A stretch of 64,000 nt of DNA from assembly GCF_014268455.2 (NCBI RefSeq), contig NZ_CP077085.1:558001-622000 (forward strand), in the 5' to 3' direction. The notes beneath the pieces were generated by a model. The model was not told where the DNA came from, did no database searches, and saw only the letters and a list, made by a program, of their open reading frames with translations. The position numbers and the translations under genes were made by a program. The stretch comes from Pseudomonas shahriarae (GTDB lineage: Bacteria > Pseudomonadota > Gammaproteobacteria > Pseudomonadales > Pseudomonadaceae). Shown here piece after piece: positions 49,923 to 58,863 of this stretch (position 1 is the first letter of the stretch; every line of letters begins with the position of its first letter).

Positions 49923-52142
49923 TCAGTACAAATCCACCGGATCGACATCCAACGACCATCGCACCTGTCGCCCGCTGGGCATTTGCTCCAGAGCAAGCAA
50001 CCAGCTACTTAATAGCCGATGCAGCGGCGCGCGGGCGGTGGCTTGCAACAGGAGCTGTGCGCGATAACGCCCGGCGCGGCGCTCCATCGGTGCAGGCACA
50101 GGGCCCAGCAACTCGATGCCGCTCAGACCCAGCTCGCCGAGCAAACGTTCAGCCGCGCTGCACGCTTCATCCAGGAAACCTTCGGCCTGCCCCGGTTTAT
50201 GGGCCTCGGCGCGCAACAGCGCGAGGTGCGCAAAGGGGGGCAAACCGGCGGAGCGGCGCTCGCTCAAGGCCTGCTCGGCGAAGGCGAAGTAGCCTTGTTC
50301 TGTCAGTTGAATCAGCAATGGGTGGTCGGCCAGGTGGGTCTGGATGATCACCTTGCCAGGCTCTTCGGCACGCCCGGCGCGGCCTGCGACCTGCACGATC
50401 AGCTGCGCCATGCGTTCGCTGGCGCGAAAGTCCCCGGAGAACAGGCCGCCATCGGCATCCAGGATCGAGACCAGGGTCACGCGGGGGAAGTGATGACCTT
50501 TGGCAAGCATCTGCGTACCCACCAGGATGCACGGCTGGCCTTTCTGGATCGTGGCGAACAGCTGGTTCATTGCATCCTTGCGCGACGTACTGTCGCGGTC
50601 CACCCGCAGTACCGGGAAGTCCGGGAACAGAATCCCCAGGCGCTCCTCGGCGCGCTCGGTGCCAGCGCCTACCGGCCGCAGGTCGACTTTGCCGCATTGC
50701 GGGCAGTGGCGTGGCACTCGCTCCACATGGCCGCAATGGTGGCAGCGCAACTCGCCGGAGCGCTGGTGCACCGTCATGCGCGCATCGCAGCGGTTGCACT
50801 CGGACATCCAGCCGCAGTCATGGCACAGCAGGGTCGGCGCAAAGCCCCGGCGGTTGAGGAACACCAGCACTTGCTGGCCGGCCGCCAGGGTCTGGCCAAT
50901 GGCTTGTTGCATCGGCCCGGAAATACCGCTGTCCAGTGGCCGGCTTTTCACATCCAGGCGCAGGAAGCGCGGTTGCTTGGCGCCGCCCGCGCGCTCGTTG
51001 AGGCGCAGCAGGCCGTAGCGCCCGGTGTAGGCGTTGTGCAGGCTTTCCAGGGAGGGGGTGGCCGAGCCAAGCACAATCGGGATGTTTTCCTGGCGCGCAC
51101 GCACCAGGGCCAGGTCGCGGGCGTGGTAGCGCAGGCCTTCCTGCTGCTTATAAGAGCCGTCGTGTTCTTCGTCGATGATGATCAGGCCGGGGTTTTTCAT
51201 CGGCGTGAACAGCGCCGAGCGGGTGCCGATAATAATGTCGGCCTCGCCGTCCCGGGCGGCGAGCCAGGATTCCAGGCGTTCGCGGTCGTTGACGGCCGAG
51301 TGCACCAGGGCGATCCGTGCATTGAACCGTTGCTCGAAGCGCGCCAGGGTCTGGGGGCCGAGGTTGATCTCGGGGATCAGCACCAGTGCCTGCTTGCCGG
51401 CTTCCAGGGTTTCGCGGATCAGTTGCAAATAGACTTCGGTCTTGCCGCTGCCGGTGACACCGGCCAGCAGGAACGCGTGAAAGCTGTCGGCACCGGCACT
51501 GATGGCCTCAAAGGCCGCGCGTTGTTCCGGGTTCAGCGGCAATTCCGGTTGGGCCAGCCAGTGTTCATGGCGTTCGCCGGGGGCGTGGCGGCGGATTTCC
51601 ACTTGCACCAGCTCCTTGGCCAGCAGCAGGTCGAGGCTGTCCTTGCTCAACATCAGCTTGCTCAGCAACTGGTGAGCAACGCCATGGGGATGCTGCGCCA
51701 GGGTGGCCAGGGCCTCACGCTGGCGCGGGGCGCGGGCGATGCGTGGGTCGTCCAGGCGCGCGCCGGGGGCCATCGACCAGAAACGCTCCTGGCGGGCCTC
51801 GGCCAACTCGCCCTGGCGCAACAGCACCGGCAAGGCCCAGCTCAAGGTATCGCCCAGGCTGTGCTGGTAATACTGGGAGGTCCACAGGCACAGCTTGAAC
51901 AGCGACGCCGGCAGCGGTGGCGTGGCATCGAGGATGGCCAGGGCCGGCTTGAGCTTTTCTGCCGGCACTTCGCTGTGGTCCGCCACCTCGATCAGAATCC
52001 CGATCATCTCCCTTCGGCCAAACGGCACGCGCACGCGCATCCCCGGCTGCAACTGCGACCGCACGACACCCGCAGGCGCCCGATAATCGAACAGACGGCG
52101 CAGGGGCGAGGGCAGGGCGAGGCGCAAAATGGCGTCGGGCAC
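49923..52142 (-). CDS. priA: Primosomal replication helicase PriA
   Basis: Restarts collapsed replication forks with a 3'-5' helicase of superfamily 2. From GTG 52142 (M-PDAILRLALPSPL) the product is 739 residues, the usual length in pseudomonads; an ATG five codons upstream is possible. The Walker A is GVTGSGKTEVYL, the DEAH-like motif IIIDEEHDGSYKQ, and eight zinc-binding cysteines sit in CHDCGWMSECNRC and CHHCGHVERVPRHCPQCG. The N-terminal 3'BD and winged-helix regions precede the helicase core. Confidence 0.95.
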   Translation of the reverse strand: MPDAILRLALPSPLRRLFDYRAPAGVVRSQLQPGMRVRVPFGRREMIGILIEVADHSEVPAEKLKPALAILDATPPLPASLFKLCLWTSQYYQHSLGDTLSWALPVLLRQGELAEARQERFWSMAPGARLDDPRIARAPRQREALATLAQHPHGVAHQLLSKLMLSKDSLDLLLAKELVQVEIRRHAPGERHEHWLAQPELPLNPEQRAAFEAISAGADSFHAFLLAGVTGSGKTEVYLQLIRETLEAGKQALVLIPEINLGPQTLARFEQRFNARIALVHSAVNDRERLESWLAARDGEADIIIGTRSALFTPMKNPGLIIIDEEHDGSYKQQEGLRYHARDLALVRARQENIPIVLGSATPSLESLHNAYTGRYGLLRLNERAGGAKQPRFLRLDVKSRPLDSGISGPMQQAIGQTLAAGQQVLVFLNRRGFAPTLLCHDCGWMSECNRCDARMTVHQRSGELRCHHCGHVERVPRHCPQCGKVDLRPVGAGTERAEERLGILFPDFPVLRVDRDSTSRKDAMNQLFATIQKGQPCILVGTQMLAKGHHFPRVTLVSILDADGGLFSGDFRASERMAQLIVQVAGRAGRAEEPGKVIIQTHLADHPLLIQLTEQGYFAFAEQALSERRSAGLPPFAHLALLRAEAHKPGQAEGFLDEACSAAERLLGELGLSGIELLGPVPAPMERRAGRYRAQLLLQATARAPLHRLLSSWLLALEQMPSGRQVRWSLDVDPVDLY

Positions 52143-52344
52143 GCGGGAGGTTCTCATATGGCAGGCGGTGGAGAAGGGCGCGAGCCTAGCAGACCCGCAG
52201 GGGAGTGTCCTGCCACAGTTTCTGATGAAAGGGGGCATGGCGGCGCTTGCGCGTTTAAAAAGCTCTGGTAGAATCCGCGGCCTAATTACGTGCGGTATTC
52301 GACAATAGTGTCGAGTGGCGGCACGCTAGCCTGAGGAAGACACC

Positions 52345-52575
52345 ATGAAAGCCGATATCCATCCAGCGTACGAAACCATCCAAGTTACTTGCAGCTGCGG
52401 CAACAAGTTCGAAACCCGTTCGAACCTGTGCAAGCCACTGGGCACTGACGTATGCAACGAGTGCCACCCGTTCTACACCGGTAAGCAGAAGACTCTGGAT
52501 ACTGGCGGCCGTGTACAGCGCTTCGCCGACCGTTTCGGTGCTTTCGGCAAGAAAGCTCCAGCTGCTGCAGAGTAA
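52345..52575 (+). CDS. rpmE: Ribosomal protein L31 (zinc-binding form)
   Basis: A 76-residue large-subunit ribosomal protein. The paired cysteines CSCGN and DVCNECHPF show the zinc-binding C+ form, so expression normally dominates when zinc is plentiful. HPFYTGKQK and [12 protein letters not shown] are the family ends. A short Ala/Lys tail follows. Its transcription terminator overlaps the start of the next gene. Confidence 0.96.
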   Translation: MKADIHPAYETIQVTCSCGNKFETRSNLCKPLGTDVCNECHPFYTGKQKTLDTGGRVQRFADRFGAFGKKAPAAAE

Positions 52576-52607
52576 GGTTCGAAAGCCTGATGGGCTTTTA
52601 CCTGCTT

Positions 52608-53396
52608 ATGAAGAAGGCGTCCCTTGCGGGCGCCTTTTTTGTGCCTGCGATCTGGCTGTCGACCGCCCAGGCCGAGGTGTTTTGCCCTGCGCCTGCGGCG
52701 GTCAGCACCTTCGAGGTACAGCGCGTGGTGGATGGCGACACCGTCCGTCTCAAGGACGGGCGCAGTGTGCGCATGATCGGCGTCAATGCGCCTGAGACCG
52801 GCAAGAAAGGCCGCCCGGACGAGCCGTTCGCCGTGGCTGCGCGCCAACGCCTGCAAGGCTTGGTGGATGCCAGCGACGGTCGGGTCGGGGTCGTGCCGGG
52901 TCGCGAGGGCAAGGACCGTTATGGGCGAACCCTGGCCCATCTGTATGGGGCCAACGGCGCGAATCTGGAGGCCCAACTGCTCGCCGAGGGGCTCGGGTTC
53001 CTGGTGGCGGTGGCCCCCAATGTTGACCTGGTTGCCTGCCAGCAAGCTGCCGAGCGCAGTGCGCGCGCAGCCAGGTTGGGCCTGTGGCGTCAGTCGCCTG
53101 TGCAAAAAGCCGGGCAAATCCAGCAGTCGGGCTTCGCCGTAGTCAGCGGTCGCGTGAGCAAGGTCGAACGCAATCGCGGCGGGATCTGGATCGAACTGCA
53201 GGACTCCTTGGTATTACGGGTTGCACCCAATCTGGTCGGGCAATTCGACAATGCCCTGCTCAAGCGCCTGCAAGGCCAGGATATCGAGGCCCGTGGCTGG
53301 GTGTTGGATCGCTCGCGGCGTGGCGGCCTGAAAAGTGGCCAGGCGCGCTGGCTGCTCCCCTTGACCGATCCCGGCATGCTGCAATTGGCACAATAA
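52608..53396 (+). CDS. Secreted thermonuclease-family nuclease
   Basis: A staphylococcal nuclease (SNase/TNase)-fold protein. Start ATG 52608 gives 262 residues and a signal peptide (MKKASLAGAFFVPAIWLSTA, cleaved after AQA). Active-site blocks are VQRVVDGDTVRLKDG, VRMIGVNAPETG (metal Asp/Glu and catalytic Arg) and GKDRYGRTLAHLY. A C-terminal domain of about 90 residues follows the nuclease part. It probably acts on nucleic acid in the periplasm or outside. Because the rpmE terminator lies in its first codons, it must depend on readthrough or a promoter within or before rpmE. Confidence 0.88.
   Translation: MKKASLAGAFFVPAIWLSTAQAEVFCPAPAAVSTFEVQRVVDGDTVRLKDGRSVRMIGVNAPETGKKGRPDEPFAVAARQRLQGLVDASDGRVGVVPGREGKDRYGRTLAHLYGANGANLEAQLLAEGLGFLVAVAPNVDLVACQQAAERSARAARLGLWRQSPVQKAGQIQQSGFAVVSGRVSKVERNRGGIWIELQDSLVLRVAPNLVGQFDNALLKRLQGQDIEARGWVLDRSRRGGLKSGQARWLLPLTDPGMLQLAQ
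52613..52640 (+). terminator. rpmE terminator inside the next gene's signal-peptide codons
   Basis: AAGGCGTCCC, loop TTGC, GGGCGCCTTTTTT: a GC stem with one bulge followed by six Ts. It begins five bases after the downstream ATG, so it covers codons 3 to 11 of the nuclease gene. Confidence 0.75.
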
Positions 53397-53578
53397 GAAA
53401 AATTGTAGACATTTTTTCTGTCGATTGTGAACAGTTGTAGGCCTTGTATCCCGTGGCTCTTGGCCGAAAGTCGTAGGGCAGGGCCCTTGACACCGGTGAC
53501 TACCCAGTCTTGTAGGGACTTTGCGAGGCGAGTATCCTCGGCGGTCCGTCGTCCAACAGTAAAAAGCGGAATGCCGAT

Positions 53579-54847
53579 ATGTCTGATTTGAAAACTGCCG
53601 CTCTCGAATATCATGCCCATCCTCGTCCAGGAAAGCTGAGTGTCGAGCTCACCAAAGCCACTGCTACCGCACGCGACCTGTCGCTGGCGTACAGCCCCGG
53701 TGTAGCCGAGCCCGTGCGTGAAATCGCCCGCGATCCTGAACTGGCCTACAAATACACCGGCAAGGGCAATCTGGTTGCAGTGATTTCTGATGGCACCGCG
53801 ATTCTCGGCCTGGGTAACCTCGGCCCATTGGCTTCCAAGCCAGTGATGGAAGGCAAGGGCGTACTGTTCAAGCGCTTTGCCGGCATCGACGTATTCGACA
53901 TCGAAGTCGACTCCGAAAGCCCGCAAGCCTTCATCGACACCGTCAAGCGCATCTCCATCACCTTTGGTGGCATCAACCTGGAAGACATCAAGGCACCTGA
54001 GTGCTTCGAGATCGAAAAGGCCCTGATCGAACAGTGCGACATCCCGGTATTCCACGATGATCAGCACGGCACCGCGATCGTTACTGCGGCCGGCATGATC
54101 AACGCCCTGGAAATCGCTGGCAAAACCCTGTCCGACGCGAAAATCGTCTGCCTGGGCGCTGGTGCAGCGGCTATCTCCTGCATGAAGCTGATCGTGAGCA
54201 TGGGCGCGCGCCTTGAAAACATCTACATGGTCGACAGCAAGGGCGTGATCCAGTCCGAGCGTACCGACCTGAACCAGTACAAGGCGATGTTTGCCCACCC
54301 GTCCTCCAAGCGCACCCTGGCTGACGCACTGGATGGTGCTGACGTGTTCGTTGGCCTGTCCGGCCCGAACCTGCTGAGCGCTGAAGGCCTGAAGTCCATG
54401 GCGGCCAACCCGATCGTGTTCGCCTGCTCGAACCCTGATCCGGAAATCGCCCCGGAACTGGCACACGCCACCCGTAACGACGTGATCATGGCCACTGGCC
54501 GTTCGGACTACCCGAACCAGGTCAACAACGTACTGGGCTTCCCATTCATCTTCCGTGGCGCCCTGGACGTTCGCGCCAAGCGCATCAACGAAGAGATGAA
54601 AGTGGCTGCCGCCAACGCCCTGCGTGAACTGGCCAAGCTGCCAGTGCCTCAGGACGTATGTGACGCCTACGGTGGCGCCAAGCTGGAATTCGGCCGTGAG
54701 TACATCATTCCAAAACCAATGGATAAGCGCCTGATCACCGTGATCTCCGATGCCGTGGCCAAGGCCGCCATCGAGACAGGTGTGGCAACCCTGCCGTATC
54801 CGAAGAACTACCCGCTGCAAAGCGTGGATGATGTGTTCAACGGCTAA
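53579..54847 (+). CDS. maeB: NADP-type malic enzyme, short form without phosphotransacetylase domain
   Basis: Oxidative decarboxylation of malate to pyruvate, generating NAD(P)H. The 422-residue product is the malic and NAD-binding domains only; E. coli-type MaeB carries an extra C-terminal PTA-like domain that is absent here, as is usual for Pseudomonas. Seen are TARDLSLAYSPGVAEP, FHDDQHGTAIVTAAG (metal site) and the Rossmann motif VCLGAGAAAISCMKLI, with FACSNPDPEI. NADP preference is inferred from the family. ATG 53579, with a strong terminator downstream. Confidence 0.93.
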   Translation: MSDLKTAALEYHAHPRPGKLSVELTKATATARDLSLAYSPGVAEPVREIARDPELAYKYTGKGNLVAVISDGTAILGLGNLGPLASKPVMEGKGVLFKRFAGIDVFDIEVDSESPQAFIDTVKRISITFGGINLEDIKAPECFEIEKALIEQCDIPVFHDDQHGTAIVTAAGMINALEIAGKTLSDAKIVCLGAGAAAISCMKLIVSMGARLENIYMVDSKGVIQSERTDLNQYKAMFAHPSSKRTLADALDGADVFVGLSGPNLLSAEGLKSMAANPIVFACSNPDPEIAPELAHATRNDVIMATGRSDYPNQVNNVLGFPFIFRGALDVRAKRINEEMKVAAANALRELAKLPVPQDVCDAYGGAKLEFGREYIIPKPMDKRLITVISDAVAKAAIETGVATLPYPKNYPLQSVDDVFNG

Positions 54848-54866
54848 GCCGTTGTAGCGCACCAAC

Positions 54867-54902
54867 AAAAAGCCCCGGCTCTTGCGAGTCGGGGCTTTTT
54901 TT
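54867..54902. terminator. Terminator after maeB
   Basis: AAAAAGCCCCGGCTC, TTGC, GAGTCGGGGCTTTTTTT: a stable stem with flanking A and T runs, just after the maeB stop. Confidence 0.93.
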
Positions 54903-54936
54903 GTGGCTGCAAAACGGGGGAGTGTGCACCGTCCAA

Positions 54937-54964
54937 TGTGGGAGCGGGCAAGCCCGCTCCCACA
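54937..54964. repeat. Single REP palindrome between maeB and ponA
   Basis: TGTGGGAGCGGGC followed by AA and GCCCGCTCCCACA: a compact inverted repeat with no loop insert; a further fragment CCCGCTCCTACA lies just after. It looks like a collapsed REPIN. Confidence 0.8.
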
Positions 54965-54996
54965 CAAACCCGCTCCTACAGTTGGATCTGTGTTTA

Positions 54997-57441
54997 TCAG
55001 AACAAGTCGATCGGCGCAGATTCATCCGCCGGCAACGGGCTGCCCGGTGCCACGCCATTGCCCAGTTCATTCATCGACGGCGGCGTGTCTTCGCTCTTGA
55101 ATAGTTCAAAGTACGCATTTGGCGTGCCCGGTGCGGCGGCGCGGCCGCTGATCGGGTCGATGCGCAGGCTGAGGATGCCTTCCGGCTCGGCCTGGGTGTG
55201 GGCCGGCTTGTCCTTGAGGGCGCCGCCCATGTAGCTCATCCAGATCGGCAGGGCGACGGTGCCGCCGTATTCGCGGCGACCGAGGCTTTCTGGCTGGTCG
55301 TAGCCGGTCCAGACGGTGGTGATGTAGTCGGCGTTATAACCGGAGAACCAGGCGTCCTTGGATTCGTTGGTGGTACCGGTCTTGCCCGCCAGGTCCGTAC
55401 GGCCCAGGGCCAGGGCGCGGCGGCCGGTGCCGCGCTTGATCACGTCCTGCAACATGCTGGTGAGAATATAGGTGGTGCGGCCATCGACAATCCGCTCCGC
55501 CACCGCTGGTGCGGCTGGAGCCGGCGTGGCATCAGTGGGTGCAGCACCGGGTGTCGGTTCGATGGTGATACCGCTGTTGGCCGGTGCAGCCAGGCCATCG
55601 CTGGCGGCGACGCCGTTGGGCACGCTCGGTGGGTTGGCGACAAACAGTGTGTCGCCGTTGCGGCTTTCGATCTTGTCGATCAGGTACGGCGTGACTTTGT
55701 AGCCGCCGTTGGCAAACACACTCCAGCCGGTGGCGATCTCCATTGGCGTGAGGGTCGCGGTGCCCAGGGCCAGGGACAGGTTTGGCGGCAGGTCCTGCTT
55801 GTTGAAGCCGAAGCGGGTCATGTAGTCGATGGTCTTGCCCACGCCCATCGCCTGCAGCAAGCGGATCGACACCAGGTTGCGCGACTTGTACAGCGCCTCG
55901 CGCACGCGGATCGGACCGAGGAAGGTATTGGTATCGTTCTTCGGACGCCAGACCTTGTCCAGGTACTCGTCGACAAACACGATAGGCGCGTCGTTGACCA
56001 GGCTGGCGGCGGTATAGCCGTTATCCAGTGCGGCACTGTAGACAAACGGTTTGAAGCTGGAGCCCGGCTGGCGCTTGGCCTGGGTGGCGCGGTTGTAGTT
56101 GCTCTGCTCGAAGGCGAAGCCACCGACCAGGGCGCGGATCGCACCGTTCTGCGGGTCCAGGGAGACCAGGGCGCCCTGGGCGACCGGGACCTGGCTGAAT
56201 TTCAGGCTGTCGTCCTTCTGGCGCTGCACGCGGATCAGGTCGCCGACCTGGGCCACATCAGATGGCTGCTTGGGCATCGGCCCCATGCTGTTGGTGTTCA
56301 GGAAAGGGCGGGCCCACTTCATGCTGTCCCACGCCACATGTTCTTCGCCGCTGCGGGTCAGGACCTGCACGCCATCTTTTTTAACCTGGGTGACGATGGC
56401 CGGATCCAGGCCGCTGATGGAGCGCTGCTTGCCCAGTTCAACCGTCCAGGCGCTCAGGGTCTTGCCTGGCAGGCGCGATTCCGGCCCACGGTAGCCGTGG
56501 CGCTGGTCATAGGCGATCAGGCCCTCATGCACCGCGTGGTTGGCGATTTCCTGCAAGTTGCTCGGAATGGTCGTGGTGACACGGAAACCTTCGGTGTAGG
56601 CATCGCTGCCATAGCGGCCGACCATTTCGGCGCGGGCCATTTCGGCGATATACGGCGCGCTGACCTCGGGCGTCGGCACGTGGTAGCTGGCATTCAACGG
56701 CTCGGCCACTGCGCTTTCATAGGCGCTCTGGTCGATCTTGCCCAGCTTGTACATGCGCCCCAGGATCCAGTCGCGACGCTCCTTGCTGCGGGCCGGGTTG
56801 GCCAGCGGGTTAAAGCGTGACGGTGCCTTGGGCAGGCCGGCAATCATTGCCATTTGTGCCAGGCTGGCATCACGAATCGACTTGCCGTAGTACACCTGGG
56901 ACGCTGCCTCGATCCCATAGGCCCGATTGCCCAGGTAGATCTTGTTGACGTACAGCTCAAGGATTTCGTCCTTGGTCAGTTGGCGTTCGATCTGCAGCGC
57001 CAGGAGGATTTCCGTGGCTTTGCGCGAGAAGCTGCGCTCGCTGGTGAGGAAGAAGTTCTTCGCCACCTGCATGGTGATGGTGCTGCCGCCCGATTGAATG
57101 TGTCCGCTTTTTACCAGCTGCGTGGCTGCACGCACCAGGCTGCTGGGGTCCACGCCATAGTGGTTGGCAAAATTATCGTCTTCGGCCGATAACAGGGCAT
57201 TGATGAAATTGGGTGGAATGTCGGCGAAACGGATCGGGGTGCGGCGCATTTCGCCGAACTCCGCGATCAGTTTTTCATCGCTGCTGTAGACCCGCAAAGG
57301 AATCTGCAACTGGATACTTCTCAGGGCCTCTACCGAGGGCAATCCCGGACTAAGGTAGAGATAGGCGCCGCTGAACACGAGCAGCAGCCCGCAAACGATA
57401 GCGACGAAGGAGTACCCGAAAAACTTCAGCAGACGAATCAA
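54997..57441 (-). CDS. ponA: Penicillin-binding protein 1A
   Basis: Bifunctional class A PBP, 814 residues, anchored by an N-terminal membrane helix (about residues 8-28). The family-51 glycosyltransferase domain shows GGSTITMQVAKNFFLTSE, and the transpeptidase domain shows PGSSFKPFVYSAAL (catalytic Ser), then KTGTTNESKDAWFSGYN. The region between them includes an OB-like insertion. It polymerises and cross-links peptidoglycan. Divergent from pilM, the classical Pseudomonas ponA-pilMNOPQ arrangement. Confidence 0.96.
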   Translation of the reverse strand: MIRLLKFFGYSFVAIVCGLLLVFSGAYLYLSPGLPSVEALRSIQLQIPLRVYSSDEKLIAEFGEMRRTPIRFADIPPNFINALLSAEDDNFANHYGVDPSSLVRAATQLVKSGHIQSGGSTITMQVAKNFFLTSERSFSRKATEILLALQIERQLTKDEILELYVNKIYLGNRAYGIEAASQVYYGKSIRDASLAQMAMIAGLPKAPSRFNPLANPARSKERRDWILGRMYKLGKIDQSAYESAVAEPLNASYHVPTPEVSAPYIAEMARAEMVGRYGSDAYTEGFRVTTTIPSNLQEIANHAVHEGLIAYDQRHGYRGPESRLPGKTLSAWTVELGKQRSISGLDPAIVTQVKKDGVQVLTRSGEEHVAWDSMKWARPFLNTNSMGPMPKQPSDVAQVGDLIRVQRQKDDSLKFSQVPVAQGALVSLDPQNGAIRALVGGFAFEQSNYNRATQAKRQPGSSFKPFVYSAALDNGYTAASLVNDAPIVFVDEYLDKVWRPKNDTNTFLGPIRVREALYKSRNLVSIRLLQAMGVGKTIDYMTRFGFNKQDLPPNLSLALGTATLTPMEIATGWSVFANGGYKVTPYLIDKIESRNGDTLFVANPPSVPNGVAASDGLAAPANSGITIEPTPGAAPTDATPAPAAPAVAERIVDGRTTYILTSMLQDVIKRGTGRRALALGRTDLAGKTGTTNESKDAWFSGYNADYITTVWTGYDQPESLGRREYGGTVALPIWMSYMGGALKDKPAHTQAEPEGILSLRIDPISGRAAAPGTPNAYFELFKSEDTPPSMNELGNGVAPGSPLPADESAPIDLF

Positions 57442-57658
57442 GGCTTTTGGATTTCCAGAGAAAAGAATGGGTTAGGTGTCGGGATAGGCATGACTAAGGA
57501 TGTATCGACCCGACCTGCAGATAAAAAGCGGGAAAAAACGCTGGGCATTAAAGCATTTTTCGCCTCGGGGCGTCATGGGCGCCGCTCAACCGAGCCGACC
57601 GAATGCATCAAGCCCGGAACTGACCAGCCCTGAGACAGGCAAAGCTTTAGGGAGTTTT

Positions 57659-58312
57659 ATGAGAAAGGGATTTTTCAGGCAAAAAGCCGATACCGTGCTG
57701 GGTGTGGACATCCAGGACAGCGGCGTGAAGGTTCTGGAGCTGGCCCGCGCCGGCGATGGCTATGCAGTGCACGCGTATGCGAGCCAGGCTTTACCGGGGC
57801 ATGCGGTGGTCGACAGTAATATCGTTGATCTGGAGGTTGTCGCGCAGACCCTTTCCAAGGCATTGTTCCGGGCGCGGACCCAGGTCGCCCATGCGGCGGT
57901 TGCCGTGGCGGGCCCTTCGGTGATCAGCCGGGTGGTTGCGCTGGAGGCGGGGCTTGAAGCAGGCGAGATGGAGCAGCGCCTGCGCTGCGAAGCTGACCAG
58001 TACATTCCTTATCCGTTGGATGAGGTTGCAATTGATTTTCAGGTCCAGGGCCCATCGAGTCGTGAACCCGGTTATGTTGATGTGCTGCTTGTGGCATGCC
58101 TCAAGGAGCAGGTAGAAGCGCGCGAAGCGGTGCTGGCCATGGCCGGCCTGGTTGCTCGAGTGGTGGATGTAGAGGCGTTTGCCCTGGCGCGGATGACCGA
58201 TCAGGTGGTCGCCCGGATAGCGCCGGGGAGTGGGATCAATAGTGCACAATGGGCTGCCGATGCCCAGGGATTGCGGGTCGCCTGCGGTTTGGCCCTCAGG
58301 AGTTTCGATTGA
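57659..58312 (+). CDS. pilM: PilM, apparently with an internal deletion of the ATPase core
   Basis: Cytoplasmic actin-like (FtsA-fold) protein that binds the N-terminus of PilN. Start ATG 57659 follows TAGGGAG. Residues 1-178 match ordinary PilM: VLGVDIQDSGVKVLEL (phosphate loop 1), RCEADQYIPYPLDEVAIDFQ, VVDVEAFALAR. The reading frame then jumps after about ten to fifteen atypical residues straight to the canonical PilM ending (INSAQWAADAQGL-VACGLALRSFD). At 217 residues it is about 135 shorter than the 354 usual for the family. The second subdomain, with phosphate loop 2, is gone, and no frameshift is needed. PilN binding may survive; nucleotide binding probably does not. Confidence 0.85.
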   Translation: MRKGFFRQKADTVLGVDIQDSGVKVLELARAGDGYAVHAYASQALPGHAVVDSNIVDLEVVAQTLSKALFRARTQVAHAAVAVAGPSVISRVVALEAGLEAGEMEQRLRCEADQYIPYPLDEVAIDFQVQGPSSREPGYVDVLLVACLKEQVEAREAVLAMAGLVARVVDVEAFALARMTDQVVARIAPGSGINSAQWAADAQGLRVACGLALRSFD

Positions 58313-58863
58313 TGACAAGAATCAACCTTTTACCCTGGCGTGAAGAACGCGCTGAGCGCCGTCGCAAATTTTTTCTGATTTTCCTGTTGGCGATTACCAC
58401 TATTGCCTTGGTCGCCGTCTGGCTGGCCGACCGGGTCATCGACCGCGCGATTGATCGGCAGGTGGCTCGTAACAACCACTTGAGCAAGCAAGTCACGGTA
58501 TTGGATTCGCGTATCAAGACCATCGACGAGTTGCGTGAGCAGCGTCAGCAGTTGATGGAGCGGATGAAGGTGGTCGAAGACCTCCAGGGCCATCGCACAT
58601 CGGGCCAGGAGTTGCTCGACCAGTTGGCCCGCGCCATGCCAGATGGGGTTCAACTGAGCGAGGTCAGCGTCAGTGGCACATCGGTGGAGGTCACTGGTAC
58701 GGCGGTGTCCAGCGATGATGTCACCCGGCTGATGCGTAGCCTGGAAGCCTCCAATACCCTGCGTGCGCCTAATCTGCGCCATGTACGGGCCGAGGAGGGC
58801 GGTGCGGGTAGCGCCTTCCAGTTGATGGTGGACCATGGGGAGCATCAGGAGACGCTGCGGTGA
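58312..58863 (+). CDS. pilN: Type IV pilus alignment protein PilN
   Basis: A 183-residue bitopic inner-membrane protein. Start ATG 58312 overlaps the pilM stop by one base. The conserved cytoplasmic peptide MTRINLLPWREERAERRRK is the part that docks in PilM, so its presence suggests that interaction is still used. One membrane helix (about residues 22-42), a coiled-coil stretch, then a periplasmic ferredoxin-like domain. It forms a heterodimer with PilO. Confidence 0.94.
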   Translation: MTRINLLPWREERAERRRKFFLIFLLAITTIALVAVWLADRVIDRAIDRQVARNNHLSKQVTVLDSRIKTIDELREQRQQLMERMKVVEDLQGHRTSGQELLDQLARAMPDGVQLSEVSVSGTSVEVTGTAVSSDDVTRLMRSLEASNTLRAPNLRHVRAEEGGAGSAFQLMVDHGEHQETLR

